A stretch of 64,000 bases of DNA, taken from positions 37,867 through 101,866 of the forward strand of contig NZ_JAIMIB010000019.1 in the NCBI RefSeq assembly GCF_019966515.1, in the 5' to 3' direction. The position numbers and the translations under genes were made by a program. This DNA comes from Roseovarius aestuarii (GTDB taxonomy: Bacteria > Pseudomonadota > Alphaproteobacteria > Rhodobacterales > Rhodobacteraceae). The notes under the pieces are model-generated. The model ran no database searches. It was given only the letters and a program-made list of their open reading frames with translations, and was not told the origin of the DNA. Below, one piece after another: positions 56,101-64,000 of this stretch; the stretch's first letter is position 1; every line of letters begins with the position of its first letter.

Positions 56101-56811
56101 CCTTTTATAGCTGGAGATCGCTTTCTTGAGCTGGCTCTGAGCCTGATCAAGCTGGCCTGCCTGCAGCAATGCCGTCCCCAGGTTCATTGCCATCGCGGCC
56201 TTCGCGGTTGTTTGAACTTCACCGCTGCCGCTTATCCCCTTAAGGCCCAGCTGGAAGAACTCGGCAGCCTTGGTCCACTGCTTGTTCGCCATGTAGTCGG
56301 CACCGACCATGGCAGCTTCACGCACCTCTGGCGCAAGTCCGGTTTCAGCCGTGACCCCCGCGTTCACGAAAGGCTGCATGTCTTTCACGACGCCAACAGG
56401 CAGGTTCAGCGTGGTGCTTCCGGCGCTGGAATAGATGCCGCTTGGAGATATCTTTTCGACCAGGTCGAGGCTCGTGGTCATTAGAAGCGGAAAGAGCTGG
56501 GTGTCGAGCGGAATGACCAGCGACGGGTTGAAAACAATGTCGGGATTGAAGCTTGGCTGCAGCAACCCGTAGATCAGGCCTTGCAGCCTGCGGTACCCTC
56601 GCAAGGCCCTCTGATATCGCCCTCGCTGGAAATTCCGATTAGCGCGCGCCAGGATCATCCGGATCTGGGCCAGCTTATGCCGTGACTTCAGGTTTGCATC
56701 CGGCTCGGGGTCGGCCTGCAAGACTGAAACGAGGTTATCGAAATGCGCAGTGTGATCAGTAACCGTGCCCTTGATCGAGGCCACGGACATCAAATTGTCC
56801 AGGTGTTTCAT
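53161..56811 (-). CDS. Compact TcA-like protein with TcB-binding C-terminus
   Basis: A 1216-residue protein. The C-terminal third (about 820-1216) resembles the TcA pore and TcB-binding region: HMRWISASHMYRALQVAHKM, then KKVEMVVEGLLPPGGVHGTL and the beta-rich FRILLPDAYFAFLDTGEMNF. N-terminal parts differ from known TcA: a TPR-like helical region (about 170-275, KAAMAMNLGTALLQAGQLDQ), a Pro/Thr-rich linker (about 285-345), another helical region with TPR character (about 470-560, KIGDCYRELGQYDEAIASFR), and long coiled coils (about 660-720 and 775-820). Typical TcA proteins have about 2,300-2,500 residues with receptor-binding domains that are missing here. It precedes the TcB/C-like gene in one operon. 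No signal peptide is seen. Confidence 0.75.
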   Translation of the reverse strand: MKHLDNLMSVASIKGTVTDHTAHFDNLVSVLQADPEPDANLKSRHKLAQIRMILARANRNFQRGRYQRALRGYRRLQGLIYGLLQPSFNPDIVFNPSLVIPLDTQLFPLLMTTSLDLVEKISPSGIYSSAGSTTLNLPVGVVKDMQPFVNAGVTAETGLAPEVREAAMVGADYMANKQWTKAAEFFQLGLKGISGSGEVQTTAKAAMAMNLGTALLQAGQLDQAQSQLKKAISSYKRAGDTVGQSQALTNQAAAQAKAGDFDGATKTLEEADQLLVQAGGKIPVAPQTFEIKPAQSPATPTAPVTPAFPSGPAVISPVAPTPNFPGVIAGPRGRAAPSSTLVASTAPMVSMPLATNTATLDSNALSGAIDASATAVVINMPAASDGWVVQDLATVVENEAALETKSLAAQFGKTELNLTWQVDEKIDDSAVIDALYKTRLKSDDLALLNFRYDLDSDFSLRLPHLYYFSLPVKIGDCYRELGQYDEAIASFRDAANYEFLNEVVEMPALWLRLAETALLSGDLLFRQGKPVDAVDIYAEVMTLEEKAPDDTFLYDGPLDSFGATVAQVIDDLDNAADSDLNPRLTGILVDIRTKLRMIKAGLNFWGIPANYFPIFKFDYLQSVATHFAQLAVQAEREYINFTARGEDEELTRTQIEQSVESAKAEVDLAEEQLDYAQAEADVTQEALDLARLRRQNAEQQRQDFADAAYEMAHLDAASQFAGGPEGYSVSYTYYSPSEGENVTLEGSDAYKVMADAAYKKGMISRDLELANMDRQIAELEQNEDLAEAQVDAAEARVDVAEQQLNIAQLHQDHAEELLDQFEDQTFTPEVWFQLGAHMRWISASHMYRALQVAHKMELAYELETGFKVNAIKDSYNTNIVSGLLSADYLLKDIEYFTFHRIMQSKAKDVPIKQEFSLASLNPQGFATIFKQTGILDFDLALADFDRAYPGSYMRKIKKVEMVVEGLLPPGGVHGTLKNTGISRDRRKNGDVFFRLQPRETLWLSEYSPKADIAIYQPDNRVLDVFEHCGVASGWTLEIPPHANDLDYSTISDVRMIVYYTAQHDPLLETAIRSNLPTTGSEAAVIPFRILLPDAYFAFLDTGEMNFDLRAADFAYNQENLAIKEVAIRVVRQDGADPSGISLTVETGGDQGQDTTDANGTVRSDPNDPAPLNALRGNPVIADWRVAAPEVDNPGFDRSTIRDVFLFLEYDFDYRGL

Positions 56812-57154
56812 TGCCGGGTTCTCTCAATAAAATCATTTTGCTAGAAAAGCTGAGGTCGAAGAATATCTTTATGGTAATGTGGGTAATGGTATCATACAAC
56901 CTATGGTATGTCGAGCTTGCGGTAGAAAAGCACATGGCGCGAGTGGCGCAAATTCGCTTGTTCGGGGTGCTGCTAAATGCAGATGTTGCGGCGATCTAAG
57001 ATTTTGAAATGCGTTAATGACGCCTCTCATTTGCCGCCATAACTGGACGGCACGCCCGGTTTCATCGGCTCTGCCGGACCTGCTAAAGAAGGACGCGCGT
57101 CACCGGGGTGACACGCGTCCGATTGTTCCAGCTTTGGCGCCGGGGCGGTGCCAC
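56812..57154. other. Upstream region of the TcA-like gene
   Basis: A 343-bp AT-rich gap that must hold the Tc operon promoter and the 3' end of the CAP-RTX transcript. Small frames on the plus strand show no family features. The only structure is the terminator at 57091-57120. Confidence 0.4.
57091..57120 (-). terminator. Terminator of the CAP-RTX gene
   Basis: GGACGCG-x-GTCACC pairs with GGTGAC-x-CGCGTCC (one mismatch in a 14-bp stem, 2-nt loop). On the minus strand it is followed by TTCTTT, 35 bp after the stop. It fits rho-independent termination. Confidence 0.7.
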
Positions 57155-58222
57155 TCAGACCAGGAAGTCGCCCGAATCCAGTTGGCTCAGCTGTGTGTGC
57201 ATCAGCGTGATCCAGCTATCATCGCCCGTCTCAATTCGCACATGGTTGTTTATTTGTGTCGCCGCCTGTTTGACATCACGGTAGCTATCGAAGGCATCGA
57301 TGCCCCGAAGGTCGATCTTTTCCCGGGCCGTCAGGGCGTCAAAATCCATGATCTTGTCGCGGCCGTGATCGTTGGCGAATACAAACCGGTCATTGTGCTT
57401 GCCGCCTATCAGGATGTCGTGGCCGTCGCCGCCGTCTAAAACATCGGCCTGACTGCCACCGATCAGGCGGTCGCGCCCATTGCCACCCTGCAGGTCATCA
57501 CGGCCGTGATTTCCCCGCAGAACATCATTGCCGTCGCCGCCGATCACTGCATCGCTGCCACGCCCGCCCGAAAGCTTATCCGCACCCGTGCCACCATTCA
57601 GCAGGTCATTTCCGTCATTGCCCCTGAGAGTGTCGTCGCCGCCATTGCCGTTCAGCGTGTCATCGCCACTGGCGCCCGCTAAAATGTTGGACACACCTGT
57701 GCCGTTCAGCTGCTGATCGCTGTTGTTCGGTGCCGGCGGCAGAGGTTGAGGTGTTGATCCCGGCTGGTCAATCTGCAGCGGGGCACTTGTGCGGGCAAAA
57801 TTCTGCGTGACGAAAAGCGCGTCCCATCCATTATAATCGCCGCGTTCTATCCCGATGCCGATGACTTCGGTGTTCGGATTCAGAATATTGGCGCGGTGGC
57901 CGGAACTATTCATCAGGCTTTGATGCAGATTGACAACGTCATCTGCCAGCCCGGGTTGCCCACGCACACTTTGCCAGGCGATATTCTCGGCGGAAAGCCA
58001 GTTGCCGGTAAAATTGAAGTTCGCGTCTTCCATCCTATCCCGGGGGGATGACCCGCCAGCGCCCGTATGGCTGAACCGGTCGGTGTTAATCATCCACTGG
58101 CTATGATCCTCGGCTGCATCGTTAAGCCGCAATTCCAACTGCAGCGGGTTGAGATTCCGGCTAGCGCGTTCGGCGTTGATCAGATCCAGCATTTGGCGTT
58201 CAAGAGAGCTTGCTTTGGACAT
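57155..58222 (-). CDS. CAP-domain protein with RTX repeats
   Basis: A 355-residue protein. Residues about 5-145 are a CAP (SCP/PR-1-like) domain with LDLINAERASRNLNPLQL, HSQWMINTDRFSHTGAGGSSP, ENIAWQS and HRANILNP, carrying the usual His/Glu pocket. A short proline linker is followed by about ten glycine- and aspartate-rich nonapeptides of the GGxGxDxLx type (about 185-310), which fold into a calcium-bound beta roll, and a C-terminal segment typical of type I secretion. It is therefore probably exported in one step and unfolded outside. The ATG at 58222 begins just before the CAP domain; TTG/ATG codons up to 58309 are alternatives. Confidence 0.82.
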   Translation of the reverse strand: MSKASSLERQMLDLINAERASRNLNPLQLELRLNDAAEDHSQWMINTDRFSHTGAGGSSPRDRMEDANFNFTGNWLSAENIAWQSVRGQPGLADDVVNLHQSLMNSSGHRANILNPNTEVIGIGIERGDYNGWDALFVTQNFARTSAPLQIDQPGSTPQPLPPAPNNSDQQLNGTGVSNILAGASGDDTLNGNGGDDTLRGNDGNDLLNGGTGADKLSGGRGSDAVIGGDGNDVLRGNHGRDDLQGGNGRDRLIGGSQADVLDGGDGHDILIGGKHNDRFVFANDHGRDKIMDFDALTAREKIDLRGIDAFDSYRDVKQAATQINNHVRIETGDDSWITLMHTQLSQLDSGDFLV

Positions 58223-58847
58223 TAGACGGTTATCTTTCTTGTTGTTTGTGCCCCAAGGCGCCGAAGTTGAGTTGATTTCACCCGTCGCCTCCAGGAGTTT
58301 CATTACCAAGAGTGTCCGGTCTGTATAAGAATGGCTATTTAGTTATGAAGGCCAAAGTTTGGTCGTTCCGCCGCAATTTCGTCTTATTGGCTGATATGCG
58401 CCCATAGGATTGGAGGAAATCGGAGAAATTATGCCAACGCAATTCCATCTGATCGTATCTAAAGCCCGATGCAAATAGCCAGATGTAGGCTTCCTGCCCT
58501 GTCAGAACATCAACCTGACGTAACTTCGAAACGCTCTGTTTCAGTTTCGTTTATGTGCCATATCTTGGCCCTCCGTTTCCAAAAAAGAACGATGGGCCCA
58601 TTCAGATGGGGAGGCTCTCTCATCACTATGGGTAACATCGTGGCCACGTTCGGCGTTGGGGCTGGGGGTTCTGTGCGCCGGCACGACACAGATGGGATAC
58701 ACAGTATCAGGCGTCAGTTGGCAGGGCTGGCCAATAACAATCAGCAGTGCGATCCAATTGTGTAACGTTGGCGAGATTTAGGACGACCAACGCGACTTAA
58801 TTTGCGATACACTTGAGGTACGGGGTTGAAACCAAAGGGAGGAAAAG
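58223..58847. other. Intergenic region upstream of mtoX
   Basis: A 625-bp gap between divergent genes. Small frames overlap it on the plus strand but look non-coding. It should hold the CAP-RTX and mtoX promoters; no operator was recognised. Confidence 0.35.
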
Positions 58848-60254
58848 ATGAATAGACCAATGAGACCGGACCCGACATTCCATGCGTCCCCGAAACTGGC
58901 AATGGAGGCACCGCCCGAGAACTTTGCCTTTACGGTGATGCTTGGCAAAGATTCCAGTCAACACGACGGGATTGCAGTTGTAGATCTGCGCGAGGGGTCG
59001 GAAACCTATGGCCAGATCGTTCATACGGTAATGACGCCGACCACCGGGGATGAATTCCACCACTTCGGCTGGAACGCCTGTTCCTCGTCGTTGTCGCCTT
59101 TATCGGGCCATGCCTTCCTGGAAAGACGTTATCTGATCGTCCCGGGCATCCGGTCATCGCGGATATACATTTTTGATGTGAAAGAGCCGTTGGAAGCCAA
59201 GATTCACAAGGTGATCGAACCCGAAGAACTGTTCAGGAAGACCGGTTATTCGCGCCCGCACACCATCCATTGCGGGCCCGAAGGTATCTATGTTTCGACC
59301 TTGGGTGGTGGTGGCCCCGACGGCACTGACGGTCCCCCGGGCATTTTCATCATGGACTGCGAGACCTTCGAGATCATAGGCAAATACGAGATGGATCGCG
59401 GCAAGCAGGACAAGCACTACGACTTCTGGTGGAACCTTCCGCAGGACTACATGGTCAGCTCGGAATGGGCCTTGCCGCCGCAATACGAGAATGGCGTGAT
59501 ACCCGAAGACCTTCTGTCGAACAAATATGGGCACTCGATCCACTTCTGGGACCTGCGGGCGCGTAAGAATATCCAGACGATGGATTTCGGTGAAAACTAC
59601 CAGATGGCGCTGGAAATTCGCCCGGCCCATGATCCGACCAAATCTTATGGCTTCTGCGGCGTCGTTGTTGACACGACCAATCTTCAGGGAGCGATCTTTA
59701 CCTGGTGGCGCGACGAAGACGGTAAGTGGCAGTCCAAAAAAACGATTACCATTGATCCCCGCCCCGAGGATCCGGAAAACCTGCCTGAACTTCTGAAGGG
59801 TTTTGGCGCAGTGCCGCCACTGGTCACAGACATCGACCTGAGCCTCGATGATAAATACCTCTATGTTGCCTGCTGGGGTCTGGGCGAAATGCATCAATAT
59901 GATGTCTCTGACCCGATGAACCCGGTCCTGAACGGCAAGGTCGAACTGGGTGGCATTGGCCGCAGGACCAAGCACCCGAATGGCAAAGAGTTTATCTATG
60001 GACCGCAGATGGTCGAGATCAGCCGCGACGGCAAGCGGGTCTACTGGACGAACTCGCTTTATTCCTCATGGGACGATCAGTTTTATCCTGATCAGGAAGG
60101 AGGTCAGATGGTGATGGCACAGGTTGGAGACGACGGCAGTTTTGCGCTGGACCCTGATTTCTATATCAACTTCCCGGAGGGGTCGCGCGCCCATCAAATC
60201 CGCCTGGAAGGTGGCGATTGCTCTACCGACAGCTTCTGTTACCCGTCGGCATAA
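58848..60254 (+). CDS. mtoX: Methanethiol oxidase MtoX (SBP56 family)
   Basis: A 468-residue member of the selenium-binding-protein-56 family. Bacterial members oxidise methanethiol to formaldehyde, sulfide and hydrogen peroxide using copper. Diagnostic segments are DEFHHFGWNACSSSL, RSSRIYIFDV, SRPHTIHCGPEG and LPPLVTDIDLSLDDKYLYVACWG (in part: DIDLSLDDKYLYV), with C-terminal CSTDSFCYPSA. The beta-propeller length is normal. Unlike the copper-requiring enzyme of Hyphomicrobium, this start (MNRPMRPDP) has no signal peptide. The ribosome site GGGAGGAAAAG precedes it. Methanethiol would come from DMSP demethylation in marine bacteria. A membrane protein follows after 3 bp. SCO1- and MauG-type genes are not adjacent. 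Confidence 0.85.
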   Translation: MNRPMRPDPTFHASPKLAMEAPPENFAFTVMLGKDSSQHDGIAVVDLREGSETYGQIVHTVMTPTTGDEFHHFGWNACSSSLSPLSGHAFLERRYLIVPGIRSSRIYIFDVKEPLEAKIHKVIEPEELFRKTGYSRPHTIHCGPEGIYVSTLGGGGPDGTDGPPGIFIMDCETFEIIGKYEMDRGKQDKHYDFWWNLPQDYMVSSEWALPPQYENGVIPEDLLSNKYGHSIHFWDLRARKNIQTMDFGENYQMALEIRPAHDPTKSYGFCGVVVDTTNLQGAIFTWWRDEDGKWQSKKTITIDPRPEDPENLPELLKGFGAVPPLVTDIDLSLDDKYLYVACWGLGEMHQYDVSDPMNPVLNGKVELGGIGRRTKHPNGKEFIYGPQMVEISRDGKRVYWTNSLYSSWDDQFYPDQEGGQMVMAQVGDDGSFALDPDFYINFPEGSRAHQIRLEGGDCSTDSFCYPSA

Positions 60255-60257
60255 TCC

Positions 60258-60938
60258 ATGGAAGACATGACAGTGACGGCCCTTTGGTGGGCCGTCATTT
60301 TTTCAGGGCTCTATCACGGCGTTAATCCCGGCATGGGCTGGCCCTTAGCCGTGTCCGCCGCCCTGATGGAGCGTAAGAAAAGTGCCATGCCAAAGGCCCT
60401 GACAATGCTGGCGGCTGGTCACTTCCTGGCGATGATCGTGATCCTCTTGCCATTTTCGTTGATGTTTTTTCTGACCGACAACGAGCGCGAATTTCGTATC
60501 GGCGCAGGCGTTCTGGTTGTCGCCATGGGGGTGTATCTGTTGATCAACAGGCGTCACCCAAAGATCCTGGCGCGCGTACATCCCGCCAAGCTTGGGTTGT
60601 GGTCATTCCTGGCGGCCACAGCTCATGGGGCCGGTCTGATGCTGGTGCCAATTTTTCTGGGCATTTGCGGCTTGTTGGAACCCGGTAACATTACCGACAC
60701 TGGCCATGCCGCCGCCCAGCAACTGATGAGCAGCAACGTTACCACGGCCTTGCTCGTCGCGGCCGCACACACCCTCGCCATGACCGGGATCGGCGCGGCG
60801 ATTGCGGTCTTTGTCTATTTCTGGTTTGGCCTGAAGTTCATCTCTAAAAGCTGGTTCAACCTTGATCTTGTCTGGGCGTTCAGCCTCGTGTTTGTTGGCG
60901 CTTTTGGTATCTATTCCGCCTATGCGGGCCACCATTGA
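60258..60938 (+). CDS. Membrane protein of unknown function, coupled to mtoX
   Basis: A 226-residue protein with about six helices (segments FLAMIVILLPFSLMFFL, GAGVLVVAMGVYLLI, AAIAVFVYFWFGL and FSLVFVGAFGIYSAYA). The opening SGLYHGVNPGMGWPLAVSAAL has a conserved His/Asn-Pro pattern seen in some metal or sulfur compound exporters, but I do not recognise the family with certainty. An ATG three codons later (60267) is also possible. Its 3-bp distance from mtoX suggests one transcript, so it may export a product such as sulfite/sulfide or supply copper. Confidence 0.72.
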   Translation: MEDMTVTALWWAVIFSGLYHGVNPGMGWPLAVSAALMERKKSAMPKALTMLAAGHFLAMIVILLPFSLMFFLTDNEREFRIGAGVLVVAMGVYLLINRRHPKILARVHPAKLGLWSFLAATAHGAGLMLVPIFLGICGLLEPGNITDTGHAAAQQLMSSNVTTALLVAAAHTLAMTGIGAAIAVFVYFWFGLKFISKSWFNLDLVWAFSLVFVGAFGIYSAYAGHH

Positions 60939-61082
60939 TCCAATGATGAGCACCCGCGTGAGCCATCTCAAAATGTGTATGTTTGGTGGCAGTCAACTTG
61001 CCGCGGAACATGGCAACTCTACCGATTGCCGTGCTTCGCTTCAACGTCGGTTAAGCAGAGTCTCAGCTTATTCGTGAAAGAT

Positions 61083-62444
61083 TCAGTCGTGCTTGGCCGG
61101 ATCTGTAGTGAAGTTGTATTTGTCGAAATAGTCCAAGTAACGCATCCTCAATTTTTCTGTGTCAATCGCATATTCCTCGTTGGAATAACGATGGCGGCCA
61201 TGTTTTCCTTGTTTATTATTGGCAAGATAGGCTTTCATCCGCTCTTCGAACTCAGGTGTGACATCCATCTCGAATTTCTCGTAAATCCGGCGCACCATCG
61301 CCATCGGGTCCGCAAAAGTGTCATTATACACCGCATCAATGATCTGGCTTTCACGTTCAGGATGCGCGGCGCGATATTCCAGCGGTCGTTGCCACGTCAG
61401 GCCCCAGAATTCGGTCGCCATCTGGCCAAAGGCATGCTTGTCAAAACTGCCCTCCACGTCAAAGGGAATAGCAGTGCTTTCCTGCAGGCGGGCTATTGAT
61501 GGAGCATTCTTGGCCGGATTGCGATGGGTCACGACCACACGGGCGTCCTGAAACTCATCAAAGATCGCACCGAAATACAGCGCATAGCTCGGCGCCTTGT
61601 TGATCCAATGCGATTGCGCCGGCGCATAGGCATCCAGCATGGTGAAAAAGTTGCGCTCGTATTTCAGAAGCGCCGGAGCCGCGTCCGCTTCCGCGGATCG
61701 TAGCATGTATTCAAGCCCGGCCTGGTAGTGATGGACATTGCTCATGCCGTTGTGAACCTGCATGTAAAGCAAGCTCTCTTCTTTTTCGGTGGCCGACCAC
61801 AGGTGGCTTTCGTTGAGCTTTTCGACAAAGCCTGGCGCGAATTTCGTGAGCAGGTTCATCGAAGCGTTACTTTTCTTGATACGGTCGTTCACCAGCGGAT
61901 CTTCGCCTTGCCTGAGGGGCGGCAGGACCTTTTCCATCTCAAATGTGTAGGGCGAGCGCGAGCGCGGATCTTCGGCCAGAAGGCGATGTAGGAGAGTTGT
62001 GCCCGTCCGTGGATAACCTGTCACCAGCAGCGGCGCTTTGTATTTGCCATTCTTTTCAATGAAATCTGCGTTTTCTTCATAGAATTTGATCAAGGCCGTC
62101 CGATTGCGCAGATGCGCCACGTAAATGCCTTTCAACAACATCCGACCAATCGGCGAAATATAGGGGTTCTTGTCGATGCCTGTTGCGAACATTTCCACGC
62201 AGTCACGCAAGACCCGAATGTCTTTCTTCGATCCCCAACGCGGATGCAGATCGCCCGGCTTGTCGAACTCATTCAACATTGTCCTGGTCAGGTTGAACGC
62301 ACTGGAACCGGTCAACGCTCTCTTGGTCTTGTCGAGCCAGCGCACCGGGGCCAGGAGTTTCGAGAATTTCACGTGGTTTCCGGGATATCGGCCCGAGGTG
62401 TCGCCTGCGGTCTTCGACGGATCGACGTGGTAATAATGTGGCAT
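61083..62444 (-). CDS. Sulfotransferase family protein
   Basis: A 453-residue enzyme of the Sulfotransfer_3 type. The PAPS 5'-phosphosulfate loop LVTGYPRTGTTLLHRLLA lies near residues 141-157. The 3'-phosphate-binding part is in ARVVVTHRNPAKNAPSIARL. It transfers sulfate from PAPS to a hydroxyl or amine acceptor, which cannot be read here. The ATG at 62444 is chosen for the strong GGGGGGAAAAC before it; the longer frame to 62594 lacks one. It is convergent with the mtoX unit. Confidence 0.84.
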   Translation of the reverse strand: MPHYYHVDPSKTAGDTSGRYPGNHVKFSKLLAPVRWLDKTKRALTGSSAFNLTRTMLNEFDKPGDLHPRWGSKKDIRVLRDCVEMFATGIDKNPYISPIGRMLLKGIYVAHLRNRTALIKFYEENADFIEKNGKYKAPLLVTGYPRTGTTLLHRLLAEDPRSRSPYTFEMEKVLPPLRQGEDPLVNDRIKKSNASMNLLTKFAPGFVEKLNESHLWSATEKEESLLYMQVHNGMSNVHHYQAGLEYMLRSAEADAAPALLKYERNFFTMLDAYAPAQSHWINKAPSYALYFGAIFDEFQDARVVVTHRNPAKNAPSIARLQESTAIPFDVEGSFDKHAFGQMATEFWGLTWQRPLEYRAAHPERESQIIDAVYNDTFADPMAMVRRIYEKFEMDVTPEFEERMKAYLANNKQGKHGRHRYSNEEYAIDTEKLRMRYLDYFDKYNFTTDPAKHD

Positions 62445-62869
62445 GTTTTCCCCCCGGCCTTGAATTCCTTTTTTAACCGAACTTAGCGTGCCATGCAGAA
62501 CTGAGCGCTCATTCTTTGGCCCGCACTCGTGGCTTCTTGACTGGTACGCCATAATGACGGTGCACGAATGGGCAAAATTGCCCAAGAGTTTCAAGCGCGA
62601 CCGGATTACTCTCGCTTTCGTCTTAGACCCTAATTCAAATCATAAAGATGTCGAAGAAAGCAAAAGGGTGCCATGTTTGTCTCAGGTTGGATTGCAGGCT
62701 GGGTTGTTTTCACATTTGGGTTCGTCAGAATCGCATTGATCGTTGCAGCAGCGATTATTTCTGCCCGCGTGGTGATGAGAAGATTTCGAATTTCCGAGAA
62801 GGAAGGCTCAATGGATGCTCGACCCGGATAAAAACGCTAGCCGCTTAACGCAATAATGGAGAAGATGCG
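62445..62869. other. Region between sulfotransferase and reductase genes
   Basis: A 425-bp gap between divergent genes. Apart from one candidate small membrane ORF (62673-62831), it contains no recognisable gene or structure. Confidence 0.4.
62673..62831 (+). CDS. Candidate 52-residue membrane protein
   Basis: A short frame starting MFVSGWIAGWVVFTFGFVRI, with one strong hydrophobic helix (about residues 5-32) and then a basic, hydrophilic tail (RRFRISEKEGSMDARPG). This is the usual inside-positive pattern of single-span small proteins. AAAGGGTG lies before the ATG. It ends 38 bp before the reductase gene. No family was recognised, and chance cannot be excluded. Confidence 0.42.
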   Translation: MFVSGWIAGWVVFTFGFVRIALIVAAAIISARVVMRRFRISEKEGSMDARPG

Positions 62870-63901
62870 TTGTCGAAATCTAACAAAACGGTGTTGGTGA
62901 CGGGAGTTTCCGGCTTCGTCGCACTTCAAACAGCAATTGAGCTTCTGAACAACGGGTACAAGGTTCGCGGAACCGTGCGCTCAATGAAAAAGGCGGATCG
63001 CGTCCGTGAGCTTTTGGCGATGCATACCGATGTGTCGTCCCTCGAGTTTGTCGCGACAGATCTGTTGTCAGATGAGGGATGGGACGAGGCCGTCGCGGGA
63101 TGTGACTATGTGGCCCATATTGCATCGCCTTTTCCACTATCGCCGCCGAAAGATGAGAACGAGCTGATTAAGCCAGCGGTTGAGGGCACGCTGCGTGTTT
63201 TGAAAAGCGCATCCAAAGGTGGTGTAAAGCGGTTTGTTCAAACCTCTTCGACGATGGCGGTGGCATACGGTCATCCCCACGACAGAATTGAACCCTTTAC
63301 AGAAAACGACTGGACCAATGTCATTGACCAGGGTGTCTCGGCATATGCGAAGTCCAAAACACTGGCGGAACAGGCGGCCCGCAAGTTCATGTCTGAGTAT
63401 TCAGGCCCGATGACCTATGCTTCCGTAAATCCCGGTTTCATTCTTGGTCCGGTTATCGACAAAAACCTTGGCTCTTCTGCAGGGCTGGTGCTGAACCTTT
63501 TGAACGGAAAGTACCCTGGAACGCCGAGGTTGAGCATGTTTTGCGTCGATGTGCGTGACGTCGCGAAATGTCATCGTCTGGCCATGGAAAACGATGGTAG
63601 CGGCTTGGACCGCTTCATCGCTTCAGACAGGGCGATATGGTTTCGGGACTTTGCCCAGGCGATCAGAGATGGGCTGGAAGAGCGGGCACGCAAGGTACCA
63701 AAACGACAGCTCCCGGATTTCGTGGTGCGCCTCATTGCTCTCTTTGATCCAGATGTCCGTTCAGTGCTGCCAGATCTCGGAAGAGCGGTGATAGTGGATA
63801 ACACCGCGACGAAAGATGCGCTGAACATAGATTTCATACCTACAGAAGAAGCCGTGGTCGCCACAGCACAAAGCCTGATTGATTTAGATCTGATCAACTG
63901 A
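62870..63901 (+). CDS. NAD-dependent epimerase/dihydroflavonol-reductase-like enzyme
   Basis: A 343-residue extended short-chain dehydrogenase. The Rossmann motif VLVTGVSGFVALQTAIELL binds NAD(P). The catalytic Tyr and Lys are in YAKSK, with Ser in VQTSSTMAV. NPGFILGPV is typical of the dihydroflavonol-4-reductase/aldehyde-reductase branch. The start is a TTG preceded by TGGAGAAGATGCG; no in-frame ATG is available nearby. The substrate is probably an aldehyde or ketone. Confidence 0.85.
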   Translation: MSKSNKTVLVTGVSGFVALQTAIELLNNGYKVRGTVRSMKKADRVRELLAMHTDVSSLEFVATDLLSDEGWDEAVAGCDYVAHIASPFPLSPPKDENELIKPAVEGTLRVLKSASKGGVKRFVQTSSTMAVAYGHPHDRIEPFTENDWTNVIDQGVSAYAKSKTLAEQAARKFMSEYSGPMTYASVNPGFILGPVIDKNLGSSAGLVLNLLNGKYPGTPRLSMFCVDVRDVAKCHRLAMENDGSGLDRFIASDRAIWFRDFAQAIRDGLEERARKVPKRQLPDFVVRLIALFDPDVRSVLPDLGRAVIVDNTATKDALNIDFIPTEEAVVATAQSLIDLDLIN

Positions 63902-64000
63902 GCGGAAAACGGTTTCAGAAGAATGTCTAGCCCCCTGTTTCCGTACCACTGATTTGAGGTTTCTCTAATAAGGTTTCAGGTACTGGTGGGCGCATGTTTA

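Noticed and set aside
62648..62848. 66-residue frame rich in Cys overlapping the small membrane ORF
   Set aside because: Composition is unlike a real protein and the other frame gives a clean membrane helix with a basic tail.
1..64000. CRISPR array, prophage or complete insertion sequence
   Set aside because: No regularly spaced direct repeats, phage structural genes or transposase with terminal repeats were seen.

Overview
The window looks like a chromosomal segment of a marine alphaproteobacterium of the Roseobacter group (Rhodobacteraceae). The basis is gene content (two TRAP transport operons, a DctB/DctD pair, GlnK-AmtB, an MtoX-type methanethiol oxidase, several GntR/MocR/LysR regulators), moderately high GC and the style of the proteins. 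No 16S gene or other marker is present, so genus is not assigned. About 40 protein genes, two tRNAs and four structured non-coding RNAs are called.

Layout. (1) 0.1-9.7 kb: a surface-glycan type cluster of divergent operons with family-2-like glycosyltransferases, two of them fused to methyltransferases, plus a FkbM methyltransferase and a two-domain esterase/hydrolase. (2) 9.75-11.86 kb: an orphan DUF4157 (eCIS-core, HExxH) protein with an unrecognised C-terminal half. (3) 12.3-14.0 kb: glnK-amtB. (4) 14.25-20.6 kb: dctBD followed by a dctPQM TRAP operon. The DctD lacks the GAFTGA loop, and a palindromic operator lies between the two units. (5) 20.6-26.2 kb: an RNA-repair locus with rtcB, Rsr (Ro60 orthologue) and a divergent rtcR. 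(6) 26.3-35.9 kb: a MocR-type regulator, a URO-D family protein, a LysR regulator, a second TRAP operon, a class III aminotransferase and a zinc alcohol dehydrogenase. (7) 36.1-46.9 kb: a polyamine-type ABC importer with a PuuB-like oxidase, an aldehyde dehydrogenase, a cupin, an FCD-GntR regulator and two paralogous GT1-like glycosyltransferases. (8) 47.3-56.8 kb: a two-gene Tc-toxin-like locus made of a compact TcA-like protein and an SpvB/Rhs TcB-TcC-like protein with a metallopeptidase-like C-terminal payload. (9) 57-64 kb: a CAP-RTX protein, mtoX with a membrane protein, a sulfotransferase, a small membrane ORF and an NAD-dependent reductase.

The most interesting part is the roughly 0.8 kb between rsr and rtcB (22.07-22.85 kb). 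On the minus strand it holds four Y RNA-like elements. All share the same two-helix core: a terminal helix, an internal loop with GAAUGCC opposite CUUGUC, an 8-bp inner helix, then UACA. The pairing is kept by compensatory changes in all four copies. Two intact tRNA genes, Lys(UUU) and Asn(GUU), lie between them. The first Y RNA carries a tRNA-like module in circularly permuted order: T arm, closed acceptor stem, D arm. Rsr would be the Y RNA partner, RtcB the ligase, and RtcR the sensor and activator of the operon. Bacterial Y RNAs with tRNA-like modules next to rsr/rtcB are a known family; a four-copy array of mixed architectures alternating with functional-looking tRNAs is what deserves attention here.

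The second unusual system is the Tc-like locus. Its TcA protein is about half the usual size and appears to replace the usual N-terminal part with a TPR-like region and long coiled coils. All functional statements are from reading the sequence; no database search was run.
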